This document shows positions 1-6,404 of a DNA stretch of 12,550 bases, in pieces. Position numbers and translations under genes: made by a program. The notes under the pieces were generated by a model, which did not search any database, was not told where the DNA came from, and worked only from the letters and a program-made list of their open reading frames with translations. How positions within the stretch are numbered: position 1 is the stretch's first letter; each line of letters starts with the position of its first letter. The stretch covers positions 32,438 to 44,987 of the forward strand of contig DMNR01000406.1 in the NCBI GenBank assembly GCA_003452655.1, read 5' to 3'. Source of the DNA: Actinomycetota bacterium. GTDB lineage: Bacteria; Actinomycetota; Actinomycetes; S36-B12; UBA10799.

Positions 1-2
1 TG

Positions 3-1055
3 TCGGCCGCTGCCGCCCCCAGTGAGGGCGGACCGGTGACCTACGTGAATCCCAAACCAGGCGCCGACCGCCTGCCGAGGATTCCGGCGTCCAGCTGGGT
101 CCTCGCTGACGCTGACACCGGCGAGATCCTGGCTGCCAAGGAGCCACACCACCAGTACCCGCCAGCCAGCACGATCAAGGTGCTGACGGCCGTCACGCTG
201 ATGCCGCACCTCGATCTGAATTCGACGTACTCGGCGACACTCCAAGACGTCAATCAGGCCGGTACCCGGATCGGGTTGCGTGCGGGAATGTCCAACAAGG
301 TGTCGGACCTGTTCGCGGGAATGTTGATGAACAGCGGCAACGATGCAGCAAGTGCGGTCGCAAACGCGGCCGGGGGCTGGGAACCGTCATTGCGCCTGAT
401 GAATGAGGAAGCCGCCCGCCTCGGGGCGAAGGACACTGTCGCCGCAACGCCCAACGGCTTAGACCGCACTGAGCAGCTGACTTCAGCTGCGGACTTGGCG
501 ATCATTTTCCGCGAAGCACTCAAGAATCCAGACATCACCAAGATATTCCGAACGAAGACCTTGGATGCGCAGACTGTGAACGGTCGGCTCATTCACCTGT
601 ACAACCACAACAAGATGCTTCAACTGAACTACCCAGGCCACCTCGGAGCCAAGACAGGTACGACCTCGATGGCCGGGAAGACCGTCGTATCGGCGTTCAA
701 GCGGGGCAACCGGACACTCATCGTGGCGCTGATGCGCTACGGCTCCACGATGGAGCGAGCTAGCAAGCCGCTGTATGACTGGGGTTTTGCTAATGCAAAG
801 AAGGTTGAGCCGGTCGGTCAGTTGCCGACAGTAGGGCCGCGCCCGCCCGTCACACCTCGCCCGGCGTTGCAAGTAGATGAGAACGGCACACCGAAGTCCG
901 GGCAGGACGAACTACTTGCGGCAGTGGCTCCAACGGCGAACAGCTCCTCGGGCGTGAACTCTTCGGGTGCCGTCACTGTGCTGCTGCTCTTCGCAGCAGC
1001 AGCAGGTGCGGTCTTCGGGCTAATGCGGTGGCGGGCTCGTAAGCCCACTACCTAG
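3..1055 (+). CDS. D-alanyl-D-alanine carboxypeptidase (penicillin-binding protein, peptidase S11), 5' truncated by window edge
   Basis: Serine DD-carboxypeptidase that trims the terminal D-Ala from peptidoglycan stem peptides outside the membrane. The three active-site motifs of the S11 family are present. Counting from the in-frame GTG at 36, they are S45-x-x-K48 (in PASTIKV), S100-G-N102 (in MNSGND) and K206-T-G208 (in GAKTGTT). The C-terminus has a proline-rich stretch, then one hydrophobic segment (about residues 309-330) followed by the basic tail RWRARK, which fits a type I membrane anchor. The frame stays open to the left edge (reading SAAAPSEGGPV), so the GTG at 36 is probably internal and the signal peptide lies upstream of the window. 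The stop TAG shares the palindrome CTAG with the stop of the convergent next gene. Family assignment is firm; which DacB-type paralogue it is cannot be told. Confidence 0.93.
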   Translation, partial: SAAAAPSEGGPVTYVNPKPGADRLPRIPASSWVLADADTGEILAAKEPHHQYPPASTIKVLTAVTLMPHLDLNSTYSATLQDVNQAGTRIGLRAGMSNKVSDLFAGMLMNSGNDAASAVANAAGGWEPSLRLMNEEAARLGAKDTVAATPNGLDRTEQLTSAADLAIIFREALKNPDITKIFRTKTLDAQTVNGRLIHLYNHNKMLQLNYPGHLGAKTGTTSMAGKTVVSAFKRGNRTLIVALMRYGSTMERASKPLYDWGFANAKKVEPVGQLPTVGPRPPVTPRPALQVDENGTPKSGQDELLAAVAPTANSSSGVNSSGAVTVLLLFAAAAGAVFGLMRWRARKPTT

Positions 1056-1345
1056 TTGCCCTTGTTCTTCTTCCAGTCCAAGTCGGCCAGAAAGTCGGGA
1101 TCGTCGTCGGGTCCTTGTGGGCGAAGTTGACCCCCTCCGCCCCCGGGTGAGTCACCACCCTTGGAACGGTTAGGCCGACCAAAGAAGAACCAGAGGACTG
1201 CGCCGCCGATCCACAGGATGACGATCAAGAAGATCCAGAGCGCTTTCGGCAGGGAACGGACCTGATCGCGGGGCGCTGTGATGGCATCGATCAGGGCGTA
1301 GACCGTGATAGCCACTGGGATCAGGATCAAGATGAAGCGCACCAC
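1052..1345 (-). CDS. Small two-helix membrane protein, PLDc_N (phospholipase D nuclease N-terminal) type
   Basis: A protein of about 97 residues with two hydrophobic segments (FILILIPVAITVYALIDAI and ALWIFLIVILWIGGAVLWFF) separated by a short charged stretch, DQVRSLPKALW. It ends in a Gly/Pro/Asp-rich hydrophilic tail (DDDPDFLADLDWKKNKGN). The pattern of two helices then FFGRP matches the PLDc_N domain of small actinobacterial membrane proteins; no catalytic phospholipase domain is present and the function is unknown. Possible GTG starts lie at 1351, 1345 and 1342. I chose 1345 because a TAGTCT -10 box ends six bases before it, which suits a leaderless transcript; 1351 directly abuts that box. 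The stop overlaps the carboxypeptidase stop in opposite orientation. Family call is moderately sure, start uncertain by a few codons. Confidence 0.8.
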   Translation of the reverse strand: MVRFILILIPVAITVYALIDAITAPRDQVRSLPKALWIFLIVILWIGGAVLWFFFGRPNRSKGGDSPGGGGGQLRPQGPDDDPDFLADLDWKKNKGN

Positions 1346-1351
1346 GTGCAC

Positions 1352-1357
1352 AGACTA
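1352..1357 (-). promoter_or_regulatory. Predicted -10 box (TAGTCT) of the PLDc_N-type gene
   Basis: Reading the minus strand, TAGTCT matches the TANNNT actinobacterial -10 and is followed after six bases by GTG. No convincing -35 hexamer or Shine-Dalgarno is seen. Inferred leaderless promoter. Confidence 0.4.
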
Positions 1358-1422
1358 CGCACCCACGGCAACGCGGTGCACGCCTACAAGACGACCGTTC
1401 CAATTCGCGTTCAGACCTGACG

Positions 1423-1428
1423 TACGCT
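1423..1428 (+). promoter_or_regulatory. Predicted leaderless -10 box (TACGCT) of the DUF4229-type gene
   Basis: TACGCT matches TANNNT and is followed by exactly seven bases, then ATG at 1436. This is the spacing expected when transcription starts on the A of the start codon. No Shine-Dalgarno lies upstream of the ATG. The 78 bases between this divergent gene and its minus-strand neighbour show no other clear site. Confidence 0.55.
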
Positions 1429-1435
1429 TGTCGAC

Positions 1436-1891
1436 ATGTCCCAGTCTTCGCAGAATCCAGAAGCCGTCGATTCAGTGGAACCGCAACCGGCGACCATTGA
1501 TGTCACTGAGCCCGCGAATGAGGCGCCAGTGACCGGGGCAGCCGCCGCAGCCGCCGACGGTCCAAGCTATCGCCACCCGTTCCTGGTCTATTCCGCGCTG
1601 CGTTTCGGTCTGCTCCTAGTCGCGGGGGTGGTGTGCTACCTGCTCGGAGCCCGCGGGATCCTGCTCATTCTGCTCGCCTTCCTGATTTCGGCGATTGCTT
1701 CCTTCGTTCTCCTCGTCCCGCAGCGTGACGCGGTCGGGCAGCGGACCGGCGCATACTTCCGGCGGCTCAACCAGCGGATTGAAGATTCCAAAACTGCCGA
1801 AGACGACGCCGCTGCTGGCGACCCCGACGTCGATGCAGCAGTGGGATCAGCCAGCGAGACGAGTGGCGACAATCCCAATCGTCAGCAGTAG
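1436..1891 (+). CDS. DUF4229-type small membrane protein
   Basis: A 151-residue protein. The N-terminal ~45 residues are acidic and Ala/Pro-rich. A central region from about residue 48 to 95 (FLVYSALRFGLLLVAGVVCYLLGARGILLILLAFLISAIASFVLLV) forms two transmembrane helices joined by a short GARG turn. A polar segment follows (PQRDAV, then YFRRLNQRIEDSK) and then an acidic tail. The order (VYSALRFGLLL, two helices, basic YFRR-like stretch) is typical of the actinobacterial DUF4229 family, often found near menA. Its function is unknown. The ATG at 1436 is supported by the leaderless -10 box. Its last 45 bases overlap the 3' end of menA on the other strand. Confidence 0.82.
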   Translation: MSQSSQNPEAVDSVEPQPATIDVTEPANEAPVTGAAAAAADGPSYRHPFLVYSALRFGLLLVAGVVCYLLGARGILLILLAFLISAIASFVLLVPQRDAVGQRTGAYFRRLNQRIEDSKTAEDDAAAGDPDVDAAVGSASETSGDNPNRQQ

Positions 1892-2770
1892 TCCGTAGAG
1901 CAACTGAATCCGACCGGTCCATCCGAGTACCTCGATCAAGGCAGGACCAACGGCGCCGGAGCGAACCTTGTTCCAGGGGATGAACGCCACGGGAATCGCA
2001 ACAACCGCGATCAACGCACCCTTGGGAAACAGCGATACGTAGCCGATCCCGCCGAGGCCCACAATCGCCGCGATCGCAAACGGCACCCACAGGCAGAACC
2101 CATAGAGTTCGCGAGTCCGGGCATCGCCTAAGCGCACGGCCAGGGTGTTCTTCCCGACCTCGGTATCACCGGGGATGTCTCGCAGATTGTTGATCACCAG
2201 CAGCGCGCAGGCAAGCAATCCGACTGGTACGGCCAAGATGACTGCCAGCAACTGAATCTGGGCAGTCAACACATATGTAGTCCCGACCACTGCCACGAGG
2301 CCGAAGAACACGAAGACGAAAACCTCACCGAGCCCGGCATAACCGTAGGGGCGCGGGCCACCTGTGTAGAACCAGGCCGCAGCGACTGCCAGCACGCCGA
2401 CGATGAGCAGCCACCAGGCCTGCGTCAGCACCACCAGAAGCCCACCGCTGGCACACGCGACAAGGAACGACAGTAGGGCTGCTTTCTTGACCGCTGCCGG
2501 ACTCGCCAGTCCCTGGCCGACAAGGCGGATCGGGCCAACCCGGACCTCGTCGGTCCCGCGAATGCCGTCGGAGTAGTCGTTGGAGTAGTTCACGCCGACC
2601 TGCAGAGCCAGTGCCACCAGGAGGGCTAACACAATCCGAATGCCTGCCGAGAACCCGTTCACGCTGAACCCGTTGAAGTACGCGACTGCGGATCCCACCG
2701 CAACCGGAACCACTGCCGCAGGCAGCGTCCGGGGTCGCGCGCCAGCGACCCATTGAGCGGGCGTGGTCAT
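1847..2770 (-). CDS. menA: 1,4-dihydroxy-2-naphthoate polyprenyltransferase
   Basis: Membrane UbiA-superfamily prenyltransferase that joins DHNA to a polyprenyl diphosphate, giving demethylmenaquinone. It has 307 residues, the normal MenA length, with about eight or nine hydrophobic segments. Two Asp-rich Mg-diphosphate motifs are visible: N64-D-Y-S-D68 (in VNYSNDYSDGIRGTDEVRVGP) and D198/D202 in NNLRDIPGDTEVGKNTLAVRLG. The MenA signature TGGPRPYGYAGLGE lies at 136-149. The ATG start shares one base with the menE stop (TGATG), so it is translationally coupled in a menE-menA operon. The 3' end overlaps the convergent DUF4229-type gene by 45 bases. Identification is firm. Confidence 0.95.
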   Translation of the reverse strand: MTTPAQWVAGARPRTLPAAVVPVAVGSAVAYFNGFSVNGFSAGIRIVLALLVALALQVGVNYSNDYSDGIRGTDEVRVGPIRLVGQGLASPAAVKKAALLSFLVACASGGLLVVLTQAWWLLIVGVLAVAAAWFYTGGPRPYGYAGLGEVFVFVFFGLVAVVGTTYVLTAQIQLLAVILAVPVGLLACALLVINNLRDIPGDTEVGKNTLAVRLGDARTRELYGFCLWVPFAIAAIVGLGGIGYVSLFPKGALIAVVAIPVAFIPWNKVRSGAVGPALIEVLGWTGRIQLLYGLLLTIGIVATRLAG

Positions 2771-4005
2771 CAGCTTCGAGCAGCCAGCGTTCGCAACTGC
2801 TCGCGGTCGATCTTGCCCGTGGGAAGTGTGGGCAAGCTGTCCATCAACACAACGTGCCGCGGTCGGGACTCGGCTCCGAGCGCATTGGCGGCACGCTCGA
2901 TGATCGAATCCATGAGTTGCTCGTCGTTGAGGGATTCCAGTCTGTTAGCAACAACGAAAGCGATGATCTTCGATCCCCACTGATCGTCCGGTGTCGCAAC
3001 GATCGCCGCCTCGGCGACCATCGGATGTTCTTGCACAGCGGCTTCCACTGCTGCCACGGAAACGTTGATCCCGCCCACTTGTACGACATCGTCGACTCGG
3101 CCGACGACAACGAGTCGATTGTGCGAATCGATCCGGCCCCGGTCACTGGTCCGGTGAACACCAGCGGCAAACGAAGCCTCAGTCAGCTCGGGCCGGAGCC
3201 GATAACCGCGTGCGACGGTTGGGCCCGCGAGTTCGATGCGGTCAACGCCTGCCTCGTCGGCATCAACGATCCGCACTGCAACACCGGCCAGCGGAGTCCC
3301 GTCGTAAACGCAGCCACCGGCAGTCTCAGTCATGCCATACGTGGTGACGATTCGAGCGCCCAGGCTCATGGCGCGCGCGATGAGTCCGTAGGCCGCGGCA
3401 GCACCGCCAATGAGGATCGTGTCGTAAGCGCCGAGGGCATCTGCGGCGGCTGGCCCCATCTCTACGATCCGGGCCAACTGTGTGGGAACAAGCGCCGTCC
3501 GGAGTTGCGCACCATCGGAGTCCGCGATTGCTCGAGCCGCCCGGCTGGCGTTCGCGAATTCCTGGGCTGAGAAGTGGCCTGCGCCGCCGACGGAATCCAG
3601 CGGTATGGGCGGGATCCCCGATAAGTGGGCGCGTACGAGTACCTGAAGTCCTGCTACGTGGTGGGCCGGTAATGCCATGACCCAGCGCGATGGCCCGCCG
3701 AGGCGTGTGTCTGTCGCCTTTGCACTGGCAATCAACGCTGAACCAGGCAGCAGCACTCCACGTGGCTCACCCATTGACCCCGAGGTAGCCACGACGACTG
3801 CGACGTCATCATCTTCTAGCGGCGCGGAAGGATCATCGGGGCGAACGGCCGCGAGGATGCGGTCGACGTACTCCGGAGGTCCTGCTGGGAATGGCGCAAG
3901 TGCGGGTCCCTCACCATTGAGGGCGGCAGGCAACTCCGCTGCCAGCCCCAAGACCCCGTCCGGGCCGGGCTCGACAGTCAACCGGGTCAACTCGCGTGCA
4001 GCCAT
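2770..4005 (-). CDS. menE: o-Succinylbenzoate-CoA ligase
   Basis: Acyl-adenylate-forming enzyme that activates o-succinylbenzoate to OSB-CoA with ATP and CoA. It is a compact 411-residue protein, shorter than the ~450-500 of many MenE proteins but usual for actinobacteria. ANL motifs in order: P-loop TSGSMGEPRG (74-83), TYGMTETAGG (222-231), the ATP-ribose region SDRGRID (287-293), hinge GRVDD (302-306), and PTGKID with the catalytic lysine K398. The P-loop is TSGSM with Arg, where the family usually has TSGST with Lys. The ATG at 4005 lies eight bases after a TAGGCT -10 box with no Shine-Dalgarno, so it is probably leaderless. First gene of the menE-menA operon, divergent from menB. Confidence 0.93.
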   Translation of the reverse strand: MAARELTRLTVEPGPDGVLGLAAELPAALNGEGPALAPFPAGPPEYVDRILAAVRPDDPSAPLEDDDVAVVVATSGSMGEPRGVLLPGSALIASAKATDTRLGGPSRWVMALPAHHVAGLQVLVRAHLSGIPPIPLDSVGGAGHFSAQEFANASRAARAIADSDGAQLRTALVPTQLARIVEMGPAAADALGAYDTILIGGAAAAYGLIARAMSLGARIVTTYGMTETAGGCVYDGTPLAGVAVRIVDADEAGVDRIELAGPTVARGYRLRPELTEASFAAGVHRTSDRGRIDSHNRLVVVGRVDDVVQVGGINVSVAAVEAAVQEHPMVAEAAIVATPDDQWGSKIIAFVVANRLESLNDEQLMDSIIERAANALGAESRPRHVVLMDSLPTLPTGKIDREQLRTLAARS

Positions 4006-4008
4006 TGG

Positions 4009-4034
4009 GCGTTAGCCTAGCCACCAACTAACGC
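4009..4034. promoter_or_regulatory. Inverted repeat (GCGTTAG-N12-CTAACGC) over the divergent menE|menB promoter region
   Basis: Perfect 7-bp arms GCGTTAG (4009-4015) and CTAACGC (4028-4034) with a 12-base spacer sit in the 72-base gap between the divergent menE and menB starts. The left arm and spacer overlap the menE -10 (TAGGCT, minus strand 4019-4014) and a possible plus-strand -10, TAGCCT (4013-4018), for menB. The position suits an operator controlling both units. The factor is unknown and no footprint is implied. Confidence 0.35.
4014..4019 (-). promoter_or_regulatory. Predicted -10 box (TAGGCT) of menE
   Basis: On the minus strand TAGGCT is followed by eight bases and then the menE ATG. 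This is close to the seven-base leaderless spacing seen elsewhere in the window. It lies inside the inverted repeat of the divergent region. Confidence 0.45.
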
Positions 4035-4059
4035 GCGCATGCCCGCGCATCACTGACCC

Positions 4060-4065
4060 GAGAGG
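4060..4065 (+). promoter_or_regulatory. Possible ribosome-binding site (GAGAGG) of menB
   Basis: GAGAGG ends 12 bases before the menB ATG, longer than ideal. menB lacks the TANNNT-N7-start arrangement of its neighbours, so it probably has a real leader of about 50 bases, if the TAGCCT at 4013-4018 is its -10. Confidence 0.4.
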
Positions 4066-4077
4066 CACGTCTTAGAA

Positions 4078-5010
4078 ATGGACTCCCGCACCCGGTACGC
4101 GTTGCCGCCTGTTGTTTCACCGGACAGCCCGGCCTTCACTGACCCGTCGTATTCCTCGATCGAGCCGGGAACAGTGTGGGAATCACGCGGCGAATATGGC
4201 GACATCCGCTACGAGGTTTCCACTGGGGACGAAGCCGGAATCGCGAAGATCACAATCAACCGGCCGCAAAAGCGCAATGCGTTCCGCCCACAAACCCTGT
4301 TCGAATTGACGCACGCGTTCAACGTGGCTCGTGACGACGATGAGATCGGCGTCATCGTGTTGACCGGCCAAGGCGACTGGGCATTCTGCTCCGGCGGCGA
4401 CCAAGTGATCCGCGGCAACGATGGATACATCGGCGATGATGCCGTCGCACAAAAGGGGATCGGCCGACTCAACGTTCTCGACCTGCAGGTTCAGATCCGG
4501 CGAACGCCGAAACCAGTGGTGGCGATGATTGCCGGTTACGCAGTCGGTGGGGGTCACGTGCTCCATATCGTCAGTGACCTCTCAATCGCCGCCGACAATG
4601 CTCGGTTCGGCCAGACTGGGCCGAAGGTTGGTTCGTTCGATGGCGGTTATGGGTCGGGACTTCTCGCGGCCCAGATCGGGCAGAAGCGTTCGCGTGAGGT
4701 CTGGATGCTTTGCCGCCAATACGGGGCCGAGCAGGCGTACGACTGGGGCTTGGTCAATGCAGTCGTCCCGTTGGTTGATCTTGAGAAAGAAACAGTCGCC
4801 TGGTGTAAGCAGATGTTGGCGCACTCACCGCTTGCTCTGCGCATGCTGAAGGCCTCCCATAACGCTGCGGACGACGGTTTGGCAGGCGTGCAGCAGTTGG
4901 CGGGCGATGCGACGCTGCTGTTCTATATGACGGAGGAAGCTCAAGAAGGTCGCGACGCCTACAAGGAGAAGCGCGAACCCAACTTTGGTCAGTTCCCGAA
5001 GCGTCCGTGA
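4078..5010 (+). CDS. menB: 1,4-dihydroxy-2-naphthoyl-CoA synthase (type I, Gly form)
   Basis: Crotonase-fold enzyme that closes the second naphthoate ring, turning OSB-CoA into DHNA-CoA. It has 310 residues. Visible motifs: NRPQKRNAF (61-69), oxyanion-hole FCSGGDQ (103-109), AGYAVGGGH (152-160), [15 protein letters not shown] (179-193), the catalytic tyrosine in FYMTEE (Y283), and the MenB C-terminal signature [11 protein letters not shown]...FPKRP. In the QTGPKVG loop it has Gly181 where M. tuberculosis MenB has an Asp. From family knowledge this marks the bicarbonate-dependent type I enzyme (as in E. coli), not the mycobacterial type II. The N-terminus is about 20 residues longer than that of E. 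coli MenB. The stop overlaps the menC start by four bases (GTGA), so menB-menC are coupled. Confidence 0.96.
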   Translation: MDSRTRYALPPVVSPDSPAFTDPSYSSIEPGTVWESRGEYGDIRYEVSTGDEAGIAKITINRPQKRNAFRPQTLFELTHAFNVARDDDEIGVIVLTGQGDWAFCSGGDQVIRGNDGYIGDDAVAQKGIGRLNVLDLQVQIRRTPKPVVAMIAGYAVGGGHVLHIVSDLSIAADNARFGQTGPKVGSFDGGYGSGLLAAQIGQKRSREVWMLCRQYGAEQAYDWGLVNAVVPLVDLEKETVAWCKQMLAHSPLALRMLKASHNAADDGLAGVQQLAGDATLLFYMTEEAQEGRDAYKEKREPNFGQFPKRP

Positions 5011-6038
5011 CCGATCGCAAGCTCGCGCAACTACTCGCTGGCGCAACACCCTTTGCGCTGCCGTTGGCAAAGTCGTTCCGCGGTGTCACGGTTCGAGAAG
5101 GTGTCCTACTGCAAGGCCCGAGTGGATTTGGTGAGTTTGCGCCGTTCCTGGAATATGACGACGCAGCATGTGCGCGCTGGCTGACCAGTGCCGTCGAGGC
5201 TGCCTACGGAACTTGGCCGCAAGCAGTTCGCGATCGGGTTCCGGTCAACGCGATCATCCCGGCCACCTCGCCCCACGATGCAGCAGCGATGGCGTACCGG
5301 GCATACGTGGGCGACGGTTGTACGACGGTGAAAGTCAAGGTGGCCGAGGCCGGTCAAAGCCTCGAGGACGACGTCGCTCGGGTTGCCGCCGTTCGTTCCG
5401 CTCATTGGTCGGCAGGTGTGCATCACCCAGCCATCCGGATTGACGCGAATGGTGCCTGGACGGTGGCTGAGGCAGTCACCGCGATCCGCGAACTCGACAA
5501 TGCTTCTGGTGGCCTTGAGTACGTCGAGCAGCCGTGCCGGACCCTCGACGAGTTGGCCGAACTGCGGACTCGGATCTCGGTTCCGATCGCCGCCGACGAA
5601 TCCATTCGAACGGCCAACGACCCGATCCGGGCGGCGAGGATGGGCGCCGCCGACATCATCGTGGTCAAGGTTCCGCCGTTAGCAGGTGTTCAACTCGCGC
5701 TCGAAGTGGTCCGAGCAGCGGGTGTGCCGGTGGTGGTTTCCGGTGCGATGGACTCATCCGTGGGTCTGGCGGCGGGCGTCGCGTTGGCTGCCGCGGTGGA
5801 TTCCCTGCCGTTCGCTTGCGGCCTTGGCACAGGCGCACTGCTGGCCGACGATTTGGTCGATGCTCCTGTACGTCCCCGGCACGGCAGTCTTGCTGTCACA
5901 CGGACTGCCCCTGATCCCGACCGGCTTGCCGCTGCTGCCGAACGCTTGGGGGCGGAACGCACATCTTGGTGGCTCGATCGGTTGGCGAGGGCATGGCATG
6001 CCGGGGCCTGCGACAAAGCTGGCTCGTGGATCAGCTGA
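5007..6038 (+). CDS. menC: o-Succinylbenzoate synthase
   Basis: Enolase-superfamily dehydratase converting SHCHC to o-succinylbenzoate, the step before MenE. It has 343 residues. The catalytic lysine pair K109-V-K111 is in TVKVKVAE. Metal ligands are D146 (RIDANGAW), E174 (EYVEQPC) and D197 (AADES), and the second acid/base lysine K221 is in VVKVPPLAG. The GTG start lies within the GTGA overlap with menB, so translation is coupled and no separate promoter is expected. The 3' end is followed after 14 bases by the first copy of a palindromic repeat. Assignment to MenC rather than another muconate-cycloisomerase-like enzyme rests on the motifs plus the men context. Confidence 0.93.
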   Translation: MTDRKLAQLLAGATPFALPLAKSFRGVTVREGVLLQGPSGFGEFAPFLEYDDAACARWLTSAVEAAYGTWPQAVRDRVPVNAIIPATSPHDAAAMAYRAYVGDGCTTVKVKVAEAGQSLEDDVARVAAVRSAHWSAGVHHPAIRIDANGAWTVAEAVTAIRELDNASGGLEYVEQPCRTLDELAELRTRISVPIAADESIRTANDPIRAARMGAADIIVVKVPPLAGVQLALEVVRAAGVPVVVSGAMDSSVGLAAGVALAAAVDSLPFACGLGTGALLADDLVDAPVRPRHGSLAVTRTAPDPDRLAAAAERLGAERTSWWLDRLARAWHAGACDKAGSWIS

Positions 6039-6052
6039 TTTTGCAGTAATCC

Positions 6053-6101
6053 CACAGCATTCGGTGGATTTGGCTTCTCAGTTGGCCAATCTCACCGAAT
6101 G
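6053..6101. repeat. Palindromic 49-bp repeat, copy 1 (menC - HhH gene gap)
   Basis: Direct copy of 6339-6387 with 45 of 49 identical bases. After a conserved CACAG it forms an imperfect palindrome (6058-6101). CATTCGGTG (6058-6066) pairs with CACCGAATG (6093-6101), GATT (6067-6070) with AATC (6088-6091), and GGC (6072-6074) with GCC (6085-6087). Single-base bulges lie at 6071 and 6092, and the loop is ten bases (6075-6084). It lies after the menC stop and ends five bases before the -10 box of the HhH gene. It could be an operator, a hairpin terminator without a U-tract, or a dispersed genomic repeat. Confidence 0.9.
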
Positions 6102-6106
6102 TTTCC

Positions 6107-6112
6107 TATTGT
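6107..6112 (+). promoter_or_regulatory. Predicted leaderless -10 box (TATTGT) of the HhH gene
   Basis: TATTGT is followed by exactly seven bases and then GTG at 6120. The palindromic repeat ends at 6101 and covers the place where a -35 element would be. Confidence 0.55.
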
Positions 6113-6119
6113 TCGATTT

Positions 6120-6320
6120 GTGAGCTCAGAATCGGCGCCGGACTTCCCGTCGGGCGTCAGTGCACCCGCGATCCGAGCATTCACTGCTGCCGGATACCGA
6201 AACGTTCGCGAGCTCGCGGGGGTGCCCGCCGGGGAGTTGGCGCAGCTACACGGCGTTGGCCCCAAGGCTCTGCGGATCGTTCAAGCGGCCCTCGAGGCCG
6301 AGGGGCAGTCGCTCGCCTGA
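6120..6320 (+). CDS. Small helix-hairpin-helix DNA-binding-like protein
   Basis: A 66-residue protein. After a short flexible N-terminus (SSESAPDFPSG) it has two helix-turn units: APAIRAFTAAGYRNVRELAGVPAGELAQL, then the hairpin HGVGPKA (44-50) followed by the helix LRIVQAALEAEG. The GVGPKAL pattern is the classic HhH nucleic-acid backbone-binding hairpin. The spacing resembles small actinobacterial HhH proteins and the RNA-polymerase alpha C-terminal fold. Its role is unknown. I prefer the GTG at 6120 over the in-frame ATG at 6099, because 6099 lies in the last bases of the palindrome and the GTG is seven bases after a TATTGT -10. It sits alone between menC and menD, bracketed by two copies of the palindromic repeat. 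Confidence 0.75.
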   Translation: MSSESAPDFPSGVSAPAIRAFTAAGYRNVRELAGVPAGELAQLHGVGPKALRIVQAALEAEGQSLA

Positions 6321-6338
6321 CCCAGCTATGCGCAACTA

Positions 6339-6387
6339 CACAGCATTCGGTGGATTCGGCGCCTCAGTTAGCCAATCTCACCGAATG
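6339..6387. repeat. Palindromic 49-bp repeat, copy 2 (HhH gene - menD gap)
   Basis: Second direct copy, 286 bases downstream of the first. The four differences from copy 1 correspond to positions 6357 (bulge) and 6361, 6362 and 6370 (loop). All bases in the paired arms are unchanged. It starts 18 bases after the HhH stop and ends 17 bases before the menD GTG, mirroring the 18-base gap between copy 1 and the HhH start. Confidence 0.9.
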
Positions 6388-6391
6388 GCGG

Positions 6392-6397
6392 CAGACT
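6392..6397 (+). promoter_or_regulatory. Weak predicted -10 box (CAGACT) of menD
   Basis: CAGACT keeps the A and final T of TANNNT and lies exactly seven bases before the menD GTG, with no Shine-Dalgarno. It departs from consensus at the first base, so it is a weaker or activator-dependent candidate. It begins four bases after the second palindromic repeat. Confidence 0.3.
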
Positions 6398-6404
6398 CGC
6401 ACCC

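Noticed and set aside
2854..3570. Long plus-strand open frame opposite menE
   Set aside because: It is the antisense shadow of a well-supported gene in GC-rich DNA, with no recognisable domain or start signal. The same holds for the plus-strand frames opposite menF (9598-9966, 10048-10638).
4039..4056. Five-codon upstream ORF (MPAHH) in the menB leader
   Set aside because: It has no Shine-Dalgarno and is short enough to be chance; no attenuator-like structure surrounds it.
6058..6101. Integron attC site or cassette array
   Set aside because: The palindrome has bulges like a folded attC, but lacks GTTRRRY/RYYYAAC core sites and no integrase is present.
6099..6119. ATG at 6099 as the start of the HhH gene
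   Set aside because: It is made of the last bases of the palindromic repeat, and the -10 box TATTGT would fall inside the coding sequence. The GTG at 6120 fits the leaderless pattern.
6053..6387. CRISPR array or insertion-sequence ends
   Set aside because: There are only two copies with a gene between them, no spacer series, direct rather than inverted orientation, and no transposase.
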